A stretch of 64,000 bases of DNA from Bacillus sp. FJAT-26390. GTDB lineage: Bacteria; Bacillota; Bacilli; Paenibacillales; Paenibacillaceae. Below the pieces are notes generated by a model that was given only the letters and a program-made list of their open reading frames with translations, was not told the DNA's origin and ran no database searches. The stretch is from contig NZ_MAQX01000033.1 of the NCBI RefSeq assembly GCF_001682865.1, positions 62,001 through 126,000 on the forward strand, written 5' to 3'. Position 1 is the first letter of the stretch, and each line of letters opens with the position of its first letter. The position numbers and the translations under genes were made by a program. Positions 1 through 8,800 of this stretch are shown one piece after another.

Positions 1-2016
1 CTTGTACTGCCCTGGACGGGTTTTCGCTTTATTCAAATCACGCGCTAGCGTCTTGTAGAGAATTTCATTTACGAAAGTCGACTTGCCCGAACCCGAAACG
101 CCCGTAACCGCCGAGAATACGCCGAGCGGTATTTTTACGTTCACGTTTCTAAGGTTGTTTTCCTTAGCGCCGCGTACCTCCAGCCATTTCTCGTTTGTTT
201 TGCGTCGTTCAGCCGGCACTTCGATAAACTTGCGCCCGCTTAAATATTGTCCGGTCAACGAGTTTTCATTTTCCATCACTTCCGCAGGCGTACCTTCGGC
301 AATGACCATGCCGCCGTGAATGCCTGCCCCAGGTCCAATATCAATGATGTAATCGGCTGCGAGCATCGTATCCTCGTCATGCTCTACGACGATCAGCGTA
401 TTGCCGAGATTACGCATATGCTCTAGCGTCTCAATCAGCCGGTCGTTGTCGCGCTGATGCAAGCCGATGCTTGGCTCGTCCAGTATATAGAGGACGCCCA
501 TCAAGCTGGAGCCGATTTGGGTTGCCAATCGAATCCGCTGCGCTTCCCCGCCGGACAGCGTCCCCGCTGCGCGGCTGAGCGACAAATATTCAAGCCCGAC
601 ATTAACAAGGAAGCCAAGGCGGCTGTTTATTTCTTTCAAAATGAGGCTCGCAATCGCAAGCTCCTTCTTCGTCAGCTCAAGCGACTCGAAGTAACGCTGC
701 GCATCGCCGATGGAGAACGATGTTACTTGCGACACATTTTGCGCGTTGATCGTTACTGCCAAGCTTTCCTTGCGCAGCCGCTGTCCCTTGCAGCTTGCGC
801 ATGGCTTGGCGCTCATGTAGTTCTCAATATGCTCGCGCATCATATCCGATGCCGTATCGCGATAGCGGCGCTCGAGGTTATGGACGATCCCTTCGAATGG
901 AACATAGGCCTCTTTGCGATGGCCGAAATCATTTTCGTATAAGAAACGAACGCGCTCTCCGCCTGTGCCAAAAAGCAGCTTCTTCATCTGCTCGGGCGCA
1001 AGCTCCGATACCGGCACGTTTTGCGGAATGCCGTAATGCACGCAAACCGCGCTCAGAAACTGCGGATAATAGTTGGACGTGCTGCCTGCCCAAGCTAGGA
1101 AAGCCGCATCCTCAACCGATTTGGTCGTATCAGGTACAAGCAAGTCCGGATCAACGATCATTTTGACGCCTAAGCCGTCACACTCCGGGCATGCGCCATA
1201 TGGGCTGTTGAAGGAAAACATCCGCGGCTCCAGCTCTTCGATGCTGAATCCGCATTCCGGACAAGCAAGGTTGGAGCTGAAGAGCAGCTCCTCTTGATCG
1301 ATAATATCAACGAGCACGCGTCCCTCGGACAGCTTAAGCGCCGTTTCCAAAGAATCCGCAAGCCTAGTCTGAACATCCGACTTCACGACGATACGGTCGA
1401 CCACAACTTCAATGCTGTGCTTTTTGTTTTTCTCCAGCTCAATCTTCTCGCTAAGCTCTCGGAGCTCGCCGTTTACGCGGACCCGTACGAACCCTTGCTT
1501 CTGAATATCAGCCAGCAGCTTGGTATGCTCGCCCTTGCGTCCCGAAATGAGCGGCGCCAAAATTTGCAGCTTCGTCTTCTCCGGGTATTCCATAATCCGA
1601 TCGACCATCTGCTCGACCGTCTGGGAAGTAATTTCTATGCCATGCTCCGGACAATGCGGCTTGCCGATACGGGCAAACAATAGCCGCAAATAATCGTAAA
1701 TTTCCGTAACCGTGCCGACTGTAGAACGCGGGTTGCGGCTGGTCGTCTTCTGGTCGATCGAGATAGCCGGTGATAATCCGTCGATCGAATCAACGTCCGG
1801 CTTTTCCATTTGTCCAAGGAATTGACGCGCATAGGCAGATAAGGATTCCACGTAGCGGCGCTGTCCTTCCGCATAAATCGTATCGAATGCGAGCGAAGAT
1901 TTACCAGATCCGCTTAGCCCTGTCAGTACGACAAATTTGTCGCGCGGTATGGTGACGTCAATGTTTTTAAGATTGTGGGCGCGAGCGCCCTTAATAACAA
2001 TTTTATCGCTAGCCAA
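1..2016 (-). CDS. uvrA: UvrABC system protein A (excinuclease ATPase), 3' end outside window
   Basis: DNA-damage recognition ATPase of nucleotide excision repair; UvrA dimers load UvrB at lesions. About 672 N-terminal residues of a protein that usually has about 950 are present, and the rest lies to the left of the window. The reading frame opens with TTG at 2016 behind AGGAGG at 8 bases and begins LASDKIVIKGARAHNLK. The first Walker A (GSGKSSLAFDT) lies near 1900 and the second (GSGKSTFVNEI) near 100, at the spacing expected of the two ABC modules. It starts 17 bases downstream of the uvrB stop, so the two are probably co-transcribed from the SOS-type promoter upstream of uvrB. Identity is firm; only the truncation by the window edge limits it. 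Confidence 0.95.
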   Translation of the reverse strand, partial: MASDKIVIKGARAHNLKNIDVTIPRDKFVVLTGLSGSGKSSLAFDTIYAEGQRRYVESLSAYARQFLGQMEKPDVDSIDGLSPAISIDQKTTSRNPRSTVGTVTEIYDYLRLLFARIGKPHCPEHGIEITSQTVEQMVDRIMEYPEKTKLQILAPLISGRKGEHTKLLADIQKQGFVRVRVNGELRELSEKIELEKNKKHSIEVVVDRIVVKSDVQTRLADSLETALKLSEGRVLVDIIDQEELLFSSNLACPECGFSIEELEPRMFSFNSPYGACPECDGLGVKMIVDPDLLVPDTTKSVEDAAFLAWAGSTSNYYPQFLSAVCVHYGIPQNVPVSELAPEQMKKLLFGTGGERVRFLYENDFGHRKEAYVPFEGIVHNLERRYRDTASDMMREHIENYMSAKPCASCKGQRLRKESLAVTINAQNVSQVTSFSIGDAQRYFESLELTKKELAIASLILKEINSRLGFLVNVGLEYLSLSRAAGTLSGGEAQRIRLATQIGSSLMGVLYILDEPSIGLHQRDNDRLIETLEHMRNLGNTLIVVEHDEDTMLAADYIIDIGPGAGIHGGMVIAEGTPAEVMENENSLTGQYLSGRKFIEVPAERRKTNEKWLEVRGAKENNLRNVNVKIPLGVFSAVTGVSGSGKSTFVNEILYKTLARDLNKAKTRPGQYK

Positions 2017-2032
2017 TCGTTTCTCCTCCTAC

Positions 2033-4042
2033 TTAACCCATCTCTGCGCGCAGCTCCAGCAGCGCGTCCCGCAGCTCCGCTGCACGTTCGAACTGCAGAT
2101 TTTTCGCTGCGTCCTTCATATCCGCTTCCAATCTTTGAACAAGCGCCAGACGATCCTTCTTGTTCATCTTGCCTGCGCCGGCTTCGGTCAAATAATCAGC
2201 CTTCTGCTCGGCTACCTTAGTTGCTTCGATAACGTCATGTACTTTTTTGCGAATCGTTTGCGGCGTAACGCCGTGCTTCTCATTGTAGGCAAGCTGAATC
2301 GTACGCCGCCGTTCTGTTTCTTTTATCGCGCGATCCATAGAATCGGTTATTTTGTCGCCGTACATGATGACTCGGCCTTCGCTGTTGCGCGCCGCGCGTC
2401 CAATCGTTTGAATAAGCGCGCGGTCCGAGCGAAGGAAACCTTCCTTATCCGCATCGAGAATCGTAACTAAGGATACCTCCGGCAAATCCAATCCTTCGCG
2501 GAGTAGATTGATGCCGATGAGAACATGGAATACGCCAAGCCTGAGGTCGCGCAAAATCGCTAAACGCTCTAGCGTCTTTATATCGGAATGGAGATAGCGA
2601 ACCTTGATGCCAATCTCCTTCATATAATCGGTAAGATCCTCTGACATCTTCTTCGTCAGCGTCGTAACAAGAACCCGCTCATCCTTGGCAATGCGATCAC
2701 GAATCTCGTTCAACAGGTCATCGATTTGGCCCTTCGTCGGCCGAACGTCAATGATCGGATCGATTAGGCCGGTAGGCCTGATGATCTGCTCGATCATTTT
2801 GTCGGTATGCTCGATCTCGTAAGGACCCGGCGTAGCCGATACATAAACGAGCTGCTTCGCCTTCGCTTCAAATTCTTCAAAGCGGAGCGGCCGGTTATCC
2901 ATCGCGGAAGGAAGCCTGAAGCCGTGATTGACCAGCATCTCCTTGCGCGCGCGGTCACCATTGTACATCGCCCTGATTTGCGGCAGCGATACATGTGATT
3001 CATCGATGACGATAACCATGTCGTCGGGGAAATAATCGAGCAGCGTATACGGCGTGGCGCCGCGTTCTCTGAACGTTAGCGGTCCCGAGTAGTTCTCAAT
3101 GCCGGAGCAGAAGCCCATCTCCGCCATCATTTCCAAATCGTAGCGCGTCCGCTGCTCCAGCCTTTGCGCTTCAAGCAGCTTGCCTGCCTCGCGCAGCTCG
3201 GCGAGCCGCTCCTCCAGCTCACGCTCGATGTTCACGAGCGCTACCTTCATCGTCTCCTCCTGCGTAACGAAGTGAGACGCCGGGAAAATAGCGATATGAT
3301 CGCGTTCGCCGATAATCTCGCCGGTCAGCACGTCAATTTCCGAGATGCGCTCGATCTCGTCGCCGAAGAGCTCCACCCGAATGGCACGCTCATTGTTGGC
3401 AACGGGGAAAATCTCAACGATATCGCCGCGAACGCGGAACGTTCCCCGCGTAAAGCTTATATCGTTGCGTTGATATTGGATATCGACAAGCTTATGCAAA
3501 ATCGTATCGCGCGGCTTCTCCATTCCCACTCGCAGCGAAAGCACGAGCCCTCCGTATTCCGTCGGAGATCCGAGGCCATAGATGCAGGAGACGCTCGCTA
3601 CGATAATCACGTCGCGCCGTTCGAACAGCGAGCTTGTCGCCGAATGTCGCAGCTTATCGATTTCATCGTTAATGCTCGAGTCCTTCTCGATAAAGGTATC
3701 GGTTGAAGGGATGTAAGCTTCCGGCTGATAGTAATCATAATAGCTCACAAAATATTCGACTGCGTTATCCGGGAAAAAAGTTTTGAATTCACTGCACAGC
3801 TGTGCGGCCAGCGTCTTGTTATGAGCAATGACGAGCGTTGGCCTGTTCAGCTTCTCCACCATATTCGCAATCGTGTACGTTTTGCCTGTACCGGTCGCGC
3901 CGAGCAGCGTCTGATGCCTCTTGCCTGCCTTTATTCCTTCCAGCAGCTGCTCGATCGCTTTCGGCTGATCGCCCTGCGGCGTATAATCCGACTGAATTTT
4001 AAACAGCTTCGTTTCCTTTGCAAGTTCGCTCACGCTTACCAT
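2033..4042 (-). CDS. uvrB: UvrABC system protein B (excinuclease helicase subunit)
   Basis: Damage-verifying helicase-like subunit of nucleotide excision repair; it receives DNA from UvrA and recruits UvrC. 669 residues, the normal family length. Visible motifs: Walker A GATGTGKT near residue 48, the hairpin region with YYDYYQPEAY near 100, DEAH-like box VIVIDESH near 340, helicase motif VI QTIGRAARN near 540, and a C-terminal UVR motif (ADMKDAAKNLQFERAAELRD). The start is ambiguous: ATG at 4042 has a G-rich Shine-Dalgarno only 3 bases away, while GTG at 4033 lies 12 bases beyond the same run. First gene of a uvrB-uvrA operon. Confidence 0.96.
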   Translation of the reverse strand: MVSVSELAKETKLFKIQSDYTPQGDQPKAIEQLLEGIKAGKRHQTLLGATGTGKTYTIANMVEKLNRPTLVIAHNKTLAAQLCSEFKTFFPDNAVEYFVSYYDYYQPEAYIPSTDTFIEKDSSINDEIDKLRHSATSSLFERRDVIIVASVSCIYGLGSPTEYGGLVLSLRVGMEKPRDTILHKLVDIQYQRNDISFTRGTFRVRGDIVEIFPVANNERAIRVELFGDEIERISEIDVLTGEIIGERDHIAIFPASHFVTQEETMKVALVNIERELEERLAELREAGKLLEAQRLEQRTRYDLEMMAEMGFCSGIENYSGPLTFRERGATPYTLLDYFPDDMVIVIDESHVSLPQIRAMYNGDRARKEMLVNHGFRLPSAMDNRPLRFEEFEAKAKQLVYVSATPGPYEIEHTDKMIEQIIRPTGLIDPIIDVRPTKGQIDDLLNEIRDRIAKDERVLVTTLTKKMSEDLTDYMKEIGIKVRYLHSDIKTLERLAILRDLRLGVFHVLIGINLLREGLDLPEVSLVTILDADKEGFLRSDRALIQTIGRAARNSEGRVIMYGDKITDSMDRAIKETERRRTIQLAYNEKHGVTPQTIRKKVHDVIEATKVAEQKADYLTEAGAGKMNKKDRLALVQRLEADMKDAAKNLQFERAAELRDALLELRAEMG

Positions 4043-4120
4043 CCACCCCCATCATTCCGAATACTCTTATCATTATGGTCAAATATATGAATTTCATTTC
4101 ATCAGCTTTCACAAAAATAA

Positions 4121-4132
4121 GAATGTTTGTTC
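4121..4132 (-). promoter_or_regulatory. LexA/SOS-box-like operator of uvrBA
   Basis: On the minus strand the sequence reads GAACAAACATTC, one base from the Gram-positive SOS core GAAC-N4-GTTC. It lies directly after the -10 element of the uvrB promoter, around the expected start of transcription, where a repressor would block initiation. SOS control of uvrBA is established in Bacillus; occupancy here is inferred. Confidence 0.6.
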
Positions 4133-4138
4133 CCGTAT

Positions 4139-4167
4139 ATTATACCGTTATCTTTCCTGCCGCGCAA
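4139..4167 (-). promoter_or_regulatory. Candidate sigma-A promoter of uvrBA
   Basis: Minus-strand TTGCGC (4162-4167), a 17-base spacer, and a perfect TATAAT (4139-4144). The -35 keeps only the TTG of the consensus. The SOS-like box starts a few bases downstream, and the uvrB start codon is about 95 bases further on. Confidence 0.6.
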
Positions 4168-4180
4168 TGATCCCCTAACA

Positions 4181-4226
4181 AAAAAATACCGCAGCAGCGT
4201 CCCTACAAGACTTATGCCGAGGTATT
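4181..4226 (-). terminator. Probable terminator of the SARP response-regulator gene
   Basis: Arms 4185-4196 and 4215-4226 pair over AATACC/GGTATT plus a mostly paired extension, and on the minus strand the hairpin is followed by seven T. It separates the regulator gene from the uvrB promoter just downstream. Confidence 0.55.
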
Positions 4227-4260
4227 CCAATTTGTACGAGCCCGCCTTATGCCTGCGCCC

Positions 4261-5418
4261 TTACTGCATCCGCTCTCTGCCGTTTCTATTTCCCTGCCAC
4301 TTCTTATACCATAAATTTACCTGCTGCGGAACAACTATGCCCAGCTCCTTCTCCATCGATTGGAGAAGCCGCTCGTAATGGGCTGTCACCTTGTCATAAT
4401 AGCCGAGCTCATCATACAGCCGCATGACGATCAGCGCCTCTTCTTCATTATAAGGATCCATCGCTTGTATTCTTTCATAGATTTGCAGCGCATCGGATTG
4501 CCTATGGGCATCCTCCAAGTAATATGCGCCAAGCTGCCTCGCGAGGATCAGCCACAGCTGTCTCAAGCGCTCTCTCTCATACTCAGCCCAAATGTACCCG
4601 TAATCCTGAAGGTAGTCGCCCTCATAATCCGCCAGCAATTGCAGCACACGATCCACCTGCCCCGAGACAGGCCCGCTCAGCTTGCTCAGCTCCTGCTCCC
4701 ACAGCTCTGTAATCAGCACGACTTCGCCGATGTCGAGAATATAACCCTCTTGGATGCTCGAATTATGAATCGATATGTTCATATTCATTTTCTGAATGCA
4801 TTGCCTGATTTGATAAATAGCGGTATAGAGCTGAGTCATCGCCCGCTTCAAATCCATCTCCGGATAAAAAACCTCCAGCAGCGTCGACTTATGAACGATC
4901 TGCCCCCGATGGTGCAGCAAATAAGCAAAAAGCTCCTGCGCTTTAGCCGTCCGCCATTTGGGCAGCTCAGGCTGTTGCCCCGAGGACTGGAACTTTAGCA
5001 TTTTGAAGCAATTGATTTTCTGAGTGTGGTCGATTTCAGCTATTGGCGCTGCCGGCAAGCCTCTCCGCTTGGTCAGCCTATCCATCGTTTTCTGCAGCCG
5101 AGACATCTGAAGCGGCTTGAGCACGTAATCCATCGCATTCAGCTCAAATGCTTGCACCGCATACTCATCATGAGCGGTTACAAATACGATATCCGCAAGC
5201 GGACAAACCTCGGAAAGCAGCTCGGCTGCCTGCAATCCGGAAATTTCGGGCATATGAATGTCCAAAAAAATAATATCCGGCTGCAGCACAGCGGCTTGCT
5301 CCACGGCATGCAGCGGATTTTGAAACGATTCAATTGACGTTACCTCTGTCGTTTGGCGGAGCATCCTCTCTAGTTGAACAAGAGCCAGTCTTTCATCATC
5401 TATTAAAAGCGCCTTCAC
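4261..5418 (-). CDS. Response regulator with SARP-type (winged helix plus BTAD) output
   Basis: Cytoplasmic transcription regulator of about 385 residues. An N-terminal receiver domain (about 1-120) carries the acidic pair IDD, the phospho-acceptor aspartate in IIFLDIHMP (about residue 53) and the switch lysine in YVLKPL. A winged-helix DNA-binding part follows (about 145-235, QELFAYLLHHRGQ), then a helical bacterial transcriptional activation domain rich in aromatic residues (about 240-385). I chose GTG at 5418, which has GGAG at 8 bases and gives MKALLIDDE; the frame remains open to 5433. No histidine kinase lies beside it, so its sensor is unknown. It is divergent from the LPXTG adhesin, which makes that gene a candidate target. 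Confidence 0.85.
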   Translation of the reverse strand: MKALLIDDERLALVQLERMLRQTTEVTSIESFQNPLHAVEQAAVLQPDIIFLDIHMPEISGLQAAELLSEVCPLADIVFVTAHDEYAVQAFELNAMDYVLKPLQMSRLQKTMDRLTKRRGLPAAPIAEIDHTQKINCFKMLKFQSSGQQPELPKWRTAKAQELFAYLLHHRGQIVHKSTLLEVFYPEMDLKRAMTQLYTAIYQIRQCIQKMNMNISIHNSSIQEGYILDIGEVVLITELWEQELSKLSGPVSGQVDRVLQLLADYEGDYLQDYGYIWAEYERERLRQLWLILARQLGAYYLEDAHRQSDALQIYERIQAMDPYNEEEALIVMRLYDELGYYDKVTAHYERLLQSMEKELGIVVPQQVNLWYKKWQGNRNGRERMQ

Positions 5419-5433
5419 CTGCTTCACTCCCAC

Positions 5434-5853
5434 ATCAGTGTAAAAATAATCCGATTTTATTACTTAAAAAGCGTTGTTGCCGTTTACATACTCCTATCGG
5501 CAACTTCTCCGTAATCATTTATGCTCTTGCCAAAAAACGATAAGTCTTAAGAACTATTATGTTCAGAAAATGTATAGATTGGGTTGATATAATGCTAAAG
5601 CATGCAATCCTGCTCGCAATTTAGCGAAAAAAGTAAAAAAACAACTAGAATCGAAGCTTCAAACACCCTCGCTAGGCCGGCGCTTTTCTCGTAAAGCTGC
5701 CATGCATACATAGATTATCTCATAAATAACAGCAGGCCGATCCCTACATTTTACCCGTTTAATTTAGAAAGGAATGATGCATTGCCGCTTAAACGTTAAT
5801 CGCTATCTTCGATTAGACCCAATAGACCAAACCAAGATGGAGGATACTAAGAA
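5434..5853. other. Divergent intergenic region, regulator / LPXTG adhesin
   Basis: About 420 bases with no substantial gene. It holds a plus-strand extended -10 (TGATATAAT at 5585-5593) without a good -35, leaving an untranslated leader of about 250 bases, and a 27-codon ORF that overlaps the adhesin start. I recognised no riboswitch family in it. Confidence 0.5.
5585..5593 (+). promoter_or_regulatory. Candidate extended -10 promoter of the adhesin gene
   Basis: TGATATAAT combines a perfect -10 hexamer with the TG extension. No convincing -35 lies 16-18 bases upstream, which would fit a promoter needing an activator such as the adjacent regulator. That link is inference. Confidence 0.35.
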
Positions 5854-5857
5854 ATGA
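5774..5857 (+). CDS. Possible 27-residue leader peptide overlapping the adhesin start
   Basis: A short ORF opens with two adjacent ATG codons after AAAGGA and ends in TGA that overlaps the adhesin start codon as ATGA. The overlap would allow translational coupling. Against it, the Shine-Dalgarno is only 0-3 bases from the ATG codons, closer than normal. The peptide (MMHCRLNVNR...) resembles nothing I recognise. It may be fortuitous. Confidence 0.25.
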   Translation: MMHCRLNVNRYLRLDPIDQTKMEDTKK

Positions 5858-8800
5858 AAAGAAGAACGATCGCATTAATGGTAGCGTTTCTGCTGATTTT
5901 TCAGTACGTGAACTTCGCCGGTGCTTTGAAGACGGCAGAAGCAGCAGGTATTACAGACAATATTATTACAAAAATGAAACTGACTGACAAGGATACCCCT
6001 AGTACCGTCATAGCCTCTGTCTATCAATCCGTTTATTATGTAAACCCGGATATCCGTGTCGAATTAGGGCAATATCTGACTTTGAATTATGAGTGGGAGC
6101 TTCCTGAAAACCACACTTATAAGAGCGGCGATACGTACACCTTCCAGCTTCCGTCGCAATTTGTCATGTACGGCGGCAATATTTCGGAAAGTTCTTTGGC
6201 CGGCACACCTTCAGTCGGAACTTATAAAGTTACGAACGGAACGGTCCTATTAACCTTTAATGAAGAGATCGAAGGCTCAGCCGTTAACGGAACGCTTAGC
6301 TTCTGGAATTACTTCACCGAGCAAAGCATCAACTACAAAACGGAAGTCCCTATTCAGTTCAATATCGGAGACAGCATCACGATTCCGATCGCGCCTAAGC
6401 CCGGAACCACCCCCATCGCCAAAAAAGGCATTGCGGACAAGTCCTTTAACGCAGAAAACATTAAATGGACCGTTGACGTAAATAAAAATTTGCAAAAGGT
6501 GAACGATGCCGTAGTGACCGACATCATTCCCAGCGGCCTGACTTATAAACCCGGCACGCTCAAGGTATACAAAATGGATACGGATACGAACGGTGTTTTG
6601 TCCAATCCCGTCCTTGTAACGCCTTTGATCACGGAACCTACGGCTCCTGCTTACGAAATGAAGATCGAGCTCGGAAATATCGCTTCCTCATACCGCGTGG
6701 AGTACGAGACGCAAATTACCGATATTACGAAAGCGAATTTCACGAACACCGCCGTGTTGAAAGGCAGCAATATCAGCAATGCCTCAGCCTCTGATACGGT
6801 GACGAATACGCGCGGCAAGCTGCTCGAGAAATCGGGTACTTACGACGAGTCTACTCAACTGATTGATTGGGAAATTAAATACAATTTCGGCGAGGATACC
6901 ATTGCCAATGCAACCTTGACTGACTTGTTTGATAATCGCCATGAGCTTGTCCCAGGCTCCATTAAAGTGTACCCTGTTGCAGATCCGGTTACCGGCACGG
7001 CTGGAGCTGAGATTCCGGCAGCTAACTATGCGATAGACACCAACGTTAGCAGCCATCCTAACTATACAGCTAGCAAGAACGGATTTAAACTGACTTTTAC
7101 GAATCCGAATCCGATTACTGGCGCTTATAAAATCAAATACCAAACTCGCCCGTCATCGAACCTTTATGCCGACGCGACGATTAATAACACCGTTTATTCC
7201 GACACGAAACAAAGCTCAGTCAACAAAACGATAAAGCATCACTTCGTGCACAAAACAAATTCCAACGCTAACTACGCAGCTAGAACGATTGACTGGAAAG
7301 TAGAAATCAACGCCGACAAATACAATTTGTACGATCTCAAATTCGAGGATACATTCCCTACTCAGCTAGGCGCCTTAAAGCTTGTGCCAGGAAGTCTGGT
7401 CGTTAAGCAAAACGGAGTGACCGTCGGCAATTCTGTCTATACGCTTGCTTATAATCCGGTTGGCGATACTGCCACGGCTAAGGGCTTCAGCCTTGTACTC
7501 CCGGATGGAAATGCTTCCTATACGATCACGTATACGACGGAGTACGACTATGTAAACACATCTTATTTTTCCAATGCGAACATTGCTTTCACCAACAACG
7601 GCAAAGTCATTTGGAAAGAGACGCCTGCTGGCGCCGTTAAGGAGCAAACCGGATCTTCAACGTTTACGCCTAACAAAAACACGCAGGACAACGGCTACAA
7701 AAAAGGAAGCTATAACGCGACCGATAAGCAAATCACTTGGACGATCGGCGTCAACTACAATAGCAAAACGATTGCTGCCGCTAAAGTCATAGACAAGCTC
7801 GAGTCTGTCCAAAAATATGAAGCCGGCTCTATCGAGGTTCGTAAGCTCGTAATCAACAGCAATGGAACGACTGCTCAAGGCGCTGTCGTTCCGGCATCAG
7901 AGTACAGCGTAACGAATCCAGATGCAGCAAATTCGAATACGCTGACCGTTGCCTTTAACCATACGATTACCGAGCCTTACCAGATTACGTTCAAAACGAG
8001 TCTCGTGAACCAGTTCATTGACGACACATTGATTAAGAACGATGCTCTATTCAGCGGAACAGGCTTTAACGAGAAGACTTTGCACGCTGAAGTAACGATC
8101 CCTAAAGCAGGCGAATATGTAGCGAAAACCGGCGCGCAAAGCGACGATTCGATCAACTGGACGATCTATATCAACCGCGGCCAATCGACCGTGGCTGGCG
8201 CCAAAATCAATGATACGCCTAGCAAAAAGCAAACCTTGATCAAACAATCGTTCAAGCTATTCAACACATCCGTAGCTGCGGACGGTACGGTTAACAAGCT
8301 AGGGCCAGTAAACACTAATGAGTACGAGCTAGTGTTTACCGAAAATACCAATCCGGCTATCGATAGCGATGAAACCTTTGAGCTCCGCTTCCTAAATACG
8401 ATTTCCAAGCCTTACATTCTTGAATATCAATCGATTATTGATGCTAAGGACGGCGAGAAGGTATCGAATACCGCTTCGTTCACAGGAAATGGCGTAGGAA
8501 CAAAGATCATCGACAACCCTTCCGAGGTCAGAGTAGCTCTGTCTGGCGCTGAGGGCAACGGCAGTGTCTATATCGGCTCCTTGAAGATAGAAAAGGTTGA
8601 TGCGGATGATACAAGCATCAAATTATCGGGCGCAGCCTTTGAATTGACTCGTAATTCCAATGGCAAGAAGTCAAGTGGTACGACCAATGCCGCTGGTGAG
8701 CTTGAATTTAACAACCTGCGCTATGGGAAATATACGTTAAAAGAAACGGGCGCGCCTACTGGATATAACATTGACGGTAACGGAATCTATGAGATAACGA

